Shown piece after piece: positions 1-6,900 of a stretch of 7,996 bases of DNA (within the stretch, counting starts at the first letter, position 1; each line of letters starts with the position of its first letter). A program made the translations under genes and the position numbers. Source of the DNA: CAZISM01 sp964541895 (GTDB lineage: Bacteria > Zhuqueibacterota > Zhuqueibacteria > Residuimicrobiales > Residuimicrobiaceae); the NCBI GenBank assembly GCA_964541895.1, contig CAZISM010000192.1:1-7996 (forward strand), written 5' to 3'. The notes under the pieces are model-generated. The model saw only the letters and a program-made list of their open reading frames with translations. It had not been told where the DNA came from and made no database searches.

Positions 1-405
1 GGCATAGCTCAGCCCCAGCGATTGATTGGCGGCGCCAAATTCATCCACCGGTTGCCGGTCCAGCGCGCTGAAGCGTCGTTCGATGCCGGGAATAGTCATA
101 TAATAAGCGGATAATGCCAACCGATGTCGATCGGCCGGCACGAGCATTGCGTAGAATTGGCCGAAGCGAACCATTTGCAGCCAGGAGCCATAGGTACTGC
201 CGAACGTTGTTGAGTGGGTATGTAACATAGAAGCCGGATTGCTCAACAGCGCGTCCGCATGATGGCCGGCAACGACCGCCGAGCCCAGTGGCGCGGTGGC
301 GGCGGAACCGTAAATTTTCAGAAACGCCAGACCGGAATCCTCGGCCAGAGCCGGCCAAAAGAGCGACAGCAGGAGCCACGACGCGATGTGACCGATTTTT
401 TGCAT
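1..405 (-). CDS. PorV/PorQ-family outer-membrane protein, N-terminal part (cut by the left edge)
   Basis: The frame starts at an ATG at 403-405 and stays open for 135 codons to the window edge. Residues 1-21 are a signal peptide: a Lys at position 3, a hydrophobic core rich in Leu/Trp, and a PALA ending that suggests cleavage after Ala21. The mature start has the pattern typical of the PorV/PorQ (UPF0164) family: SGLAFLKIYGSAATAPLGSA at 24-43, then SNPASM with the conserved Asn-Pro-Ala at 56-58, then alternating beta-strand-like segments. Family members are outer-membrane beta-barrels related to FadL. PorV carries T9SS cargo at the outer membrane, while many paralogues have no assigned role. 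The gene begins 14 bp after the stop of the upstream surface-protein gene, so the two are probably co-transcribed. The ribosome binding site is weak (GGAA about 10 nt upstream). A different frame in the same stretch, with an ATG near 379, has no signal peptide and no family pattern. The family call is fairly sure; true PorV function is not. Confidence 0.8.
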   Translation of the reverse strand, partial: MQKIGHIASWLLLSLFWPALAEDSGLAFLKIYGSAATAPLGSAVVAGHHADALLSNPASMLHTHSTTFGSTYGSWLQMVRFGQFYAMLVPADRHRLALSAYYMTIPGIERRFSALDRQPVDEFGAANQSLGLSYA

Positions 406-419
406 GTCAGGGTTCCGGC

Positions 420-2819
420 TCATTGTATGATGGCGATTTTGCCCGTTTTTCTTTTGCCGATCCCGGAGGCCTGGTACACGATATCGACGATGTAAAAATA
501 GACATCCGCCTGCAGTTTTTCCATGGCGACCAGGATATCTCCCGATCCGGCAGGCTTTAGCACCGTCGACTGGCTGACACGATCGCCGGCCACATCCACC
601 AGGGCAATGGCAATCTCGGCCGCCTGGGGGATGATGTAATGAAAATAGAGCGGGCCCGGATGCTCGGCCGATACCGGATTGGGATAGGGATAGATGGCAA
701 AATCATTCGCTTGTTCCTTGATGTGGGCCGGTACCGTCCACTTGTTCGATTCCGGGCTGGATCGATGGGCGTCGAACGCTGTCACATGATAGGTATAGCC
801 CGAATCATAACGCACCCGGCAGTCACGATGGCTGCGCACAGCGGCTGTGACCGTGTCTTGTACCGTCTTGCCGTCTGTGGCCGTTCGGGTGAGCATAAAA
901 CCGGAAATGGCCACAGGGGCGGTAAAAGTCCAGTCGAGGAGGATGCAGGAATCTGCTGCGCTGCGTACCGCTGAATCAAGTACTGGAGCCGGCAGAGGTA
1001 CCAGTGTGGCTACATGTTTGACAAAAGCGCTGGCCTGCGAGGAGTAGCTGTCGGATAGATTATAGCCGCTTAATAAGGCGCGGAATTCGTATAATCCTTC
1101 ATAGGATACAAACGTTTCTCCGGGTTGCGCTGTGAAGCGCAGTTGCGCGGTATAGGTCGTATGCGGTGGCATGTCAAATCCGCTCCAGATCAGCTGTTGG
1201 CCGGACACACGATGGCCGCCCATGGCGGAGGAATTGCTGACTTGGCCCAGAGTTAATCCCGTCGGCAGGTTCAGAACCAGAGACGCATTGCTCAGCGTCT
1301 GATCTTCGCTGTTTTGTCCCTCTAAATTTACAACAAACGTTTCCGAGTCCTGCACCTCTTTTTTGTCGGTGCTCACCGAGAGCGTGGGCGTGGGTACCAG
1401 CACGCTGGCGCCATAGCTCATCCAGTTATCGTTATAATTGGTGTTCATGACGGCGATATTTTTATCGCTGGTAACGGTGAGATAGGAATGGCTGCCGCGG
1501 ACCGAACCGGAGGTGCCCTGAATCCTTTGATAGGTGGCCAGGTCGATTTTTACGTCCCACAGACCATCGGCGGCCAGCGTTTGCTGCTTTTGAAAGACCG
1601 TGCCGCCGGTAAAGGTGTCCACCACCCGCACCGTGGTGTTGTCGAGATGGGAGTAGATGAGCAGATGGCTCAGAGTGTTGCGTTGATTAACAATGTTGCT
1701 CTGGATGGCCGGCGGCGGGATATAGACGACAAATTTTTTGCCCGCACCATTGCCGTTTTCGGTGGCGACGAAGGTATAGATGTCAGCGGTGTAAGGGCTT
1801 GGCGTGGTCTCCAGCGCATTGCTTTCAAAGACGGCGATGGATCCTGTGGCCGAAATTTTATAATAATCAAAGGTTACATCGGTGTTGATCCAATCGGCGT
1901 GTTCGTAGCTGTTGAGAGTCCACGATTTGACCGGCTGCCAACCGGACGCATAGCCGAACAAATCGACGCGGGCATTGTTCTGATAGGAAACGATGCGCAG
2001 CTCTTTTCTGGCGAATTCTCCGGGCAGAAAGAAATAAAACAGCTTGCCGGCGGCGCTGCCGTTCTGCGAAGGCACATAGCCGCCGCCGTCCCGCATGTTT
2101 TTTGTCAGACTGCCCATCTGCACCGTGACCTCTTTGGTGGCGGTCAGGTAATAGGTCGCGCCCGGCACAAGAAGCTGAGCCCCGATATTATGACGGCAAT
2201 AGAGGTCTTCGCCTTCCTGCAAGGTGTGCCGGAAAATCGTTTCGGCGTTTTTAAAATCCACCTGACTTTTGCCGGTTTCCGTTTGCGGGAAAGTGCTGAT
2301 TCGCTGCAAGATGACATCCGTATCGTTCTCGTAGGCCACAACATCCAGGTCTCTCATGGCCAGGACGACGGGCGGCACATAGAGGTAGTAGCTGTTGCCG
2401 CGCATGCGTTTGTTGTCTGCCGGCACCCAATCGTGCTGCCATTCCGAAGCGGTGGAGGCGAGCACGATGACCGGTTTGTTGGCGAGAATGTGAAAATAGT
2501 CGCCGTCCCATTTGCCACCGCTGTCGTCGTTGATCAGGCCGTCTTTGAGAAAATGGACCAGCGACTGGCCTCTGGCCAGATGAACGTCCTGATAACTGTC
2601 GTCATCGTCGCCGTCGGCGTTGTCGTCGACAACTTGAACGATCGTGGAATCGGATAACGCCGTGATGGCGATAAGCACATCGCGGCCTAAAAGTTCGTTA
2701 TTGGGGGGTACATAGATATTGAAACGGGTGGACGCATCCCCAACCGCACCTACTATGGGCGGGAAACACACATTCAGGCCGACCATAACAAACACCACCC
2801 AACCCGATTTTTGTGTCAA
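420..2819 (-). CDS. Exported multidomain surface protein with four tandem beta-modules, DUF11-like and Fn3-like domains and a T9SS-type C-terminal sorting domain
   Basis: The product is 799 residues if it starts at TTG 2817-2819; the frame is closed by a TAG eight codons upstream. This start gives a proper signal peptide: Lys4, a hydrophobic stretch at 7-19, and VGA before cleavage near Ala25. The first ATG (2784-2786) would remove the charged n-region. Residues 33-476 are four copies of one module, each opening with an aromatic-rich [YF]-[VIL]-P strand (FNIYVPP, YYLYVPP, FYFFLPG, FVVYIPP) and closing with a strand such as NKPVIVLAST or DKNIAVMNTN. This loosely recalls IgGFc-binding-protein-like N-terminal repeats. 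Residues about 478-600 resemble DUF11/conserved-repeat domains, and 607-698 an Fn3 domain with Cys625 and Cys667 as a possible disulfide. Residues 709-799 look like a T9SS type A sorting domain: YPYPNP near its start, a VDVAGDRV strand, and GKIAIIQ at the end. Module 1 carries a DxNxDGxxD loop (65-73). Probably cell-surface or secreted; ligand unknown. It leads a two-gene unit with the PorV-like gene. Confidence 0.85.
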   Translation of the reverse strand: MTQKSGWVVFVMVGLNVCFPPIVGAVGDASTRFNIYVPPNNELLGRDVLIAITALSDSTIVQVVDDNADGDDDDSYQDVHLARGQSLVHFLKDGLINDDSGGKWDGDYFHILANKPVIVLASTASEWQHDWVPADNKRMRGNSYYLYVPPVVLAMRDLDVVAYENDTDVILQRISTFPQTETGKSQVDFKNAETIFRHTLQEGEDLYCRHNIGAQLLVPGATYYLTATKEVTVQMGSLTKNMRDGGGYVPSQNGSAAGKLFYFFLPGEFARKELRIVSYQNNARVDLFGYASGWQPVKSWTLNSYEHADWINTDVTFDYYKISATGSIAVFESNALETTPSPYTADIYTFVATENGNGAGKKFVVYIPPPAIQSNIVNQRNTLSHLLIYSHLDNTTVRVVDTFTGGTVFQKQQTLAADGLWDVKIDLATYQRIQGTSGSVRGSHSYLTVTSDKNIAVMNTNYNDNWMSYGASVLVPTPTLSVSTDKKEVQDSETFVVNLEGQNSEDQTLSNASLVLNLPTGLTLGQVSNSSAMGGHRVSGQQLIWSGFDMPPHTTYTAQLRFTAQPGETFVSYEGLYEFRALLSGYNLSDSYSSQASAFVKHVATLVPLPAPVLDSAVRSAADSCILLDWTFTAPVAISGFMLTRTATDGKTVQDTVTAAVRSHRDCRVRYDSGYTYHVTAFDAHRSSPESNKWTVPAHIKEQANDFAIYPYPNPVSAEHPGPLYFHYIIPQAAEIAIALVDVAGDRVSQSTVLKPAGSGDILVAMEKLQADVYFYIVDIVYQASGIGKRKTGKIAIIQ
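1392..2723 (-). repeat. Four tandem copies of a protein module of about 100-118 residues
   Basis: Inside the surface-protein gene, residues 33-476 divide into four related modules starting near residues 33, 143, 259 and 361. Each begins with an aromatic-rich strand ending in Pro (YVPP, YVPP, FLPG, YIPP). A second strand pair follows (VLIAITALSDSTIVQVV, LDVVAYENDTDVILQRI, LRIVSYQNNARVDLFGY, HLLIYSHLDNTTVRVV). Near the end is a strand that reads like 'tendency to use X' (ILANKPVIVLAS, TKEVTVQMGS, TGSIAVFESN, SDKNIAVMNT). Divergence is high, so this is an ancient protein-level duplication and not a recent DNA repeat. Boundaries are approximate. Confidence 0.7.
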
Positions 2820-2919
2820 CTGTCTAAAAATAGAACACCCAACCTATTATGGTTCTGCTGATAAAACGCCGATATGGGGCCGCGACCGTTGCCGATGTGC
2901 GTTGCCCGGACTGAACGGT

Positions 2920-2949
2920 GCTTCACAGGGCAGGCCCTGAGCCTAAAGC
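2920..2949 (-). other. GC-rich hairpin in the leader of the surface-protein gene
   Basis: CAGGGC at 2926-2931 is the exact reverse complement of GCCCTG at 2934-2939, with only AG between them. In RNA the loop would open to CCUG-like 4 nt with a 5-bp stem. Outside this, GCTT (2920-2923) can pair with AAGC (2946-2949) across an asymmetric internal loop. No T-run follows in the direction of transcription, so it does not look like an intrinsic terminator. It may be a transcript-structure or stability element, or chance. Confidence 0.35.
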
Positions 2950-3067
2950 ATGCTTGTCAGCTCTATTCCGATGGTGTTGAGTCGATTCAGGTGCAGGTGT
3001 GAGTGCTGATAGTTGATGATGCGGCAAAGATGCAGTACTATATGTTCTCTTTTGCGGGAATAGATAG

Positions 3068-3086
3068 ATATTTACGAAATAAATAT
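3068..3086. promoter_or_regulatory. Perfect 7+7 bp inverted repeat over the -10/start region (candidate operator)
   Basis: ATATTTA (3068-3074) and TAAATAT (3080-3086) are exact reverse complements separated by CGAAA. The dyad covers most of the predicted -10 hexamer and the expected transcription start near 3075, a classic place for a repressor site. The surroundings are AT-rich, which raises the chance of an accidental match, and no regulator gene is visible in the window. Confidence 0.35.
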
Positions 3087-3109
3087 ACGAAAATTAAAGA
3101 ATTAGTCAA
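3082..3109 (-). promoter_or_regulatory. Sigma70-like promoter for the surface protein / PorV-like unit
   Basis: On the minus strand TTGACT (3109-3104, one mismatch to TTGACA) is followed after 16 bp by TATATT (3087-3082, one mismatch to TATAAT), within an AT-rich stretch. Transcription would start near 3075 and read into the surface-protein gene at 2819. This is the only strong promoter-like match seen between the PPTase stop and that gene. If the host uses a Bacteroidetes-type major sigma factor, with a different consensus, the match would mean less. Confidence 0.5.
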
Positions 3110-3110
3110 C

Positions 3111-3155
3111 AAAAAAATGAATTTTTTAAATTTAATTTACAGTTAATCATTAACT
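3111..3155 (-). terminator. Weak AT-rich inverted repeats at the end of the NRPS-PPTase operon (tentative terminator)
   Basis: AGTTAA (3141-3146) and TTAACT (3150-3155) form a perfect dyad with a 3-nt loop over the PPTase stop codon. Further downstream on the minus strand, an A6 run, TTCA and a T7 run (3127-3111) could form an all-AU hairpin ending in U residues. Both stems lack G-C pairs, so this is only a possible intrinsic terminator. It sits directly before the -35 box of the next unit. Confidence 0.25.
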
Positions 3156-3956
3156 TGCAAACATTTGCGCTCCATGAGCATTCATGGTATTTGCAGGTAT
3201 TCGCTTGATATAGACCTGTTGGTTGTGTTCCGCCATCGCCAGACAGAGCGAATAACCGTCAATAATTTCCAGACGCTGATAGTACTGTGTCATACCGAAG
3301 GCGACAAGTTGTTGCCTGTCGGGATGCAGGTACTCCAGGGGCAGGAAATGTTCCGGGGCTGCGGCGCCGGCGCATTTCTGCAAAGCTTCATGCGTGACCC
3401 AATAGTCATAGAATCGACGCATGCTGAACGGGTCTGAGCTGTTTTTTCCAGGATTGATTTTCAGATAGGTAAAGAGTTCATCAATATTAACCGTCCCATC
3501 ACGATATTCCACATCCACACCCACGGCGTTATGGCGACTGATCGCCATAACGAATTGATCTTTAGAGTGGGAAACATTGTATTGCAGGGGTAGAGCAGGG
3601 CTGAGCAGGAATGGTTTGTGGTTAGGACCTCTTTTTAATTCAATGGCCTGGGGATCGACGCCGGTATGCATGGCGAGGATGATCCGCGTGTAAGCCGCTG
3701 AATAAAGCGCGGTCCGTTTTGCTACCTCCGTTTGACAGTGATCGATTTGTTGCAGTTCCTCGGGGCTTAGAAATACAGGGCGAAACAGGTTGGCCGTTCC
3801 ACTTTTTGGCAAGGGAACGATCCAAAGGGTGATATAGTCACGATGAGGTAATGGAGCGTCGGCCGGGTTATGGTGATGAGTGGCATAGGGAGAATCGGCG
3901 CGATTGCTGATCTCCGCTGATGCCGAGTGTGGTGTAGTTGTCAGCTGTTGAGTCAT
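3150..3956 (-). CDS. Sfp-type 4'-phosphopantetheinyl transferase
   Basis: This 268-residue enzyme should move the 4'-phosphopantetheine arm of coenzyme A onto the carrier-domain serine of the neighbouring NRPS, turning apo into holo form in the cytoplasm. The Sfp-family motifs appear in order: RGPNHKPFL (109-117), YNVSHS (126-131), VGVDVE with the Mg2+-binding Asp148 and Glu150 (145-150), and WVTHEALQK (186-194) with Glu190 and Lys194. The last motif is normally WxxKEAxxK; here the first Lys is His189. Length fits the group after allowing for an unusual polar, His/Pro/Ser/Thr-rich extension of about 40 residues at the N-terminus. The ATG at 3954-3956 is the only good start; no other ATG, GTG or TTG precedes the conserved region. 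The ATG shares four bases (ATGA) with the NRPS stop, which implies one transcript and probable translational coupling. Confidence 0.92.
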   Translation of the reverse strand: MTQQLTTTPHSASAEISNRADSPYATHHHNPADAPLPHRDYITLWIVPLPKSGTANLFRPVFLSPEELQQIDHCQTEVAKRTALYSAAYTRIILAMHTGVDPQAIELKRGPNHKPFLLSPALPLQYNVSHSKDQFVMAISRHNAVGVDVEYRDGTVNIDELFTYLKINPGKNSSDPFSMRRFYDYWVTHEALQKCAGAAAPEHFLPLEYLHPDRQQLVAFGMTQYYQRLEIIDGYSLCLAMAEHNQQVYIKRIPANTMNAHGAQMFAS

Positions 3957-6900
3957 AGCAGGACGCTGCTTTCGCTGTGCCGCCGTGTTGTTGCGACATC
4001 TTTCTCCAAATGACGGCTTTCTTCATCCAGGGCCGCTTGCAAAACCTGGGCGAAGACCATATCGTTCGGCGGGGCAAAGATATAAGAGTGATCGCCCGGA
4101 ATGCGGTGGACAATGACGTCCGCAACGTACTTTTTCCAGCCCAGATATTCCGTCTCCGGCAGGTAAAACAGCCGCCGTTCTGCCCGGAACAGATGCAATG
4201 GGCCGGGGTACCACTCCAATTGGTTCTTTTCTACAGCTGAAATGATGGCGGCGGCGATAACCTGCAGTTTTTCCGGCAAGTTCATCAATTCCTGGTCTTT
4301 CAACTGAGCGGCTCGATTCTTTTTCAAGCTCATCCGATAACGCAGCCAACGCCATTTTTTAGGTATCACCTCCGCCGGATAGCGGACCGTTATCCGGGTA
4401 TTGAACCAAATTTTCAAGACCATGTGGTAGAGCCGCTCGAGCCGGGCGTGAACGCCTGCCTGCCGGTGTCCGGCCGAATCGGCAAACGTATCAAAGACAC
4501 CGAGAAAGGCCACTTTTTTGTGGTGACGCCGGAAATAGTGTGCCAGCTCAAAGGCGATCAATCCGCCGATGGAAAAACCGGCAAGAGCAAATGGACCGTT
4601 CGGCAATACATTCAACATTTCCTGCGCATACTCATGGACAATCTCGTCCAGATTGTCCAGGGGTTGACCCTGTCCGTTCATATGTCTGGCCTGCAGGCCG
4701 TATATAGGCTGATCGGCGTCCATGTGCCTGGCCAGCGTGTTGAAAAGCAGGATGTTGAGGCCGGCGCCGTGGATGATGAACAGCGGCAATTTGCCATGCC
4801 CCTCCTTGATCTGGACCAGCGATCGCCAGCGCATCTCTTCATCTTTGGCTTCAATCAGCAGCGCCAGCTGGCGAATGGTCGAATAACGAAATAGAACGGA
4901 AATCGGCAGGCTGCGTCCCATCTCTCTTTCCACCATGGTCATAATGCGCACCGCCCGCAGGGAATCGCCGCCCAGTTCGAAAAAGTCCTGGTCCGCACCG
5001 ATGGGTGCCTGTTCCAGCACCGTCTGCCAGATGTGCTGCAGCGTCCGTTCGACCGGCGAAAAGATCTCCTGCTTGCCTTCCAGGGTCGCTTTCTTCTCAA
5101 ATGTAAGCGGCGACGGCAGGGCGCGCAGGTCTGCTTTCATATTGACCGTAAGCGGGATGGCTTCGAGAGGAATAAACACAGCCGGTATCATATAGTCGGG
5201 AAGCTTGCCGCGCAGCTGTTGTCGCAGGGTATCCACCGAGGCTGTGGCCTGCGAGAACACCACATAGGCGGCCAGTTTTTTATCCGTGCCCTCCCCATAG
5301 GTGGTAACCACGCAATCTTTCACTTCCGACAGACCAGACACCGCGGTTTTAATTTCTTCCAGTTCGATGCGGAATCCTCTGATTTTCACCTGATCATCTT
5401 TACGGCCGACAAAAAGCAGGTGGCCGCCCTGCAGTTGACGGACATAGTCGCCTGTCTTGTAGACGCGGATGGTTTTAGTCAACACGGTTTTTTCTTGAAA
5501 GGCCTGCCGGGTCATGGCTTCGTTGTTGATATAGCCATCGGCCAGACACGAGCCGGCCAGATACAATTCACCCGCATAACCCGGCGGCAACGGCTGGCCA
5601 AAGCGGTTCAGCACCAGGGCGTGGACGCCGTGCCGCGATGTACCGATGGGCAGAAAGGCGTTGGGCCAGTCAGGCTGATATTGAAAATGGGTCGCCACCA
5701 CGGTTGCCTCCGTCGGCCCATAGGTGTTGAATAAAAGAGGATAAGAGCCGCACAGTTTTTTCCAGGAGGCGAAGGCGGCATCGGTCGCCAGCTCGCCGCC
5801 GATGATGACACAGCGGACCGACGCCGGCAGCGCCAGTTCCATGGTGCTGCATTCATGTATCATGACGTTCCAAAAGGCGGTGGGCAGATCCAGAACCGTG
5901 ATACCGGCGTGGTTGCACTCGCGGATGAAATTCGGTATGGAACTCAGCCATTCATCGGTGCGCAGCACCAGGGTGGCGCCACTGCAGAGAGCGGGGAAAA
6001 TTTCTTCCACGGCTGCGTCAAAGCTGATGGAAGCGAATTGCAGAACCCGTTCAGAAGGTCCAAGGCCATAGCGTTCGATGGCGTCGAGAGTGAATTGGGC
6101 CAACGCCTGATGACCGATCATGACCCCTTTGGGTTTTCCGGTAGATCCGGAGGTAAAAATAACATACGCCCTGTCATCAAGAGTGCAGGTGACGGCCTGT
6201 TCCGCCGGGGCTTCTTCCTGGATCTCTTCAAAGATGAGGGTGGTCGCCAGTTCGCCGTCAAACAAACCGGCCAACTCGCGGGTGACGATGATCTGCTTAA
6301 TGTCCGCATCTGCGATGATCTGGGCGATACGATGCCGTGGATATTTGGCATCCATGGGTACATAGCTGCAGCCGCATTTCTGGATGGCGAGGACCGCGGC
6401 GATCAGGCCGGGGGAGCGCTGCATACACAAACCGACACAACGGTTGGCCCCTGTTCCTTCGCGTTGCAAACGGGCGGCGATGCGGTCGCAAAGCTGGTTC
6501 AGTTCGAGATAGGTCAGGGATTGACCTTCCTGCTGCACGGCTATGTGATGAGGTGTTTTTTGCACCTGGCTGGCAAAAAGAAACGGCACCGGCTGAAGAG
6601 CGAACGGATTGGCCTTGGCCAACTCGGCCTGAAGCAGCGCCTCCTCGGCCGGCAGCAACAGGGGCAGCTGCTGCAAACGCTCGAAGCCGTGGCTGCAGAT
6701 ATGTTCGATAAACAGCAGCAGCCGTGAAAGGTACTGCTGTACTTCCTGTCTGCGTTCGCTTGCCGCCCGCACCTGCAATCCGGAGGAGGTCAACCGGACG
6801 ATGATGGCCTGGGGATGGGTCTGGCTGATTTTTTCCGGCAGCGACGACACGTCAGCCAGAATCACAATGATTGAATACGGAAATGGCTTTTTACCCTGCA

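Larger units (their letters stand above)
2820..3149 (-). other. Intergenic region: AT-rich promoter segment plus leader of the surface-protein gene
   Basis: These 330 bp hold no convincing gene. The half next to the PPTase gene (3060-3149) is strongly AT-rich and carries a promoter and dyads, listed separately. The rest (2820 to about 3075) would be a 5' leader of about 255 nt for the surface-protein gene, which is long. Within it a minus-strand frame is open for 42 codons (3071-2943, ending in TAG). It has no ATG, GTG or TTG near its beginning and includes a His-rich stretch (INYQHSHLHLNRLNTIGIEL). It could be a gene remnant, or chance. Just after that TAG is a GC-rich hairpin at 2926-2939. 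No known riboswitch core was recognised. Confidence 0.6.

Noticed and set aside
41..379. A 112-codon minus-strand frame beginning at an ATG near 379
   Set aside because: It is out of frame with the 1-405 gene, which has a signal peptide and the PorV/PorQ N-terminal pattern. The 112-codon translation is Arg-rich and featureless.
1488..2657. A 389-codon open frame on the plus strand
   Set aside because: It lies fully antisense to the surface-protein gene, whose minus-strand product has a signal peptide, repeated modules and a sorting domain. The plus-strand translation shows no recognisable domain and comes from codon composition.
2926..2939. GC-rich hairpin as an intrinsic terminator
   Set aside because: No T-run follows it in either direction of transcription, and it lies between the promoter and the gene that promoter should serve.
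3061..3155. AT-rich island as an attachment site or insertion-sequence scar
   Set aside because: No terminal inverted repeats with flanking target duplications and no transposase or integrase fragment were seen. Its features are explained by a promoter and an operon end.
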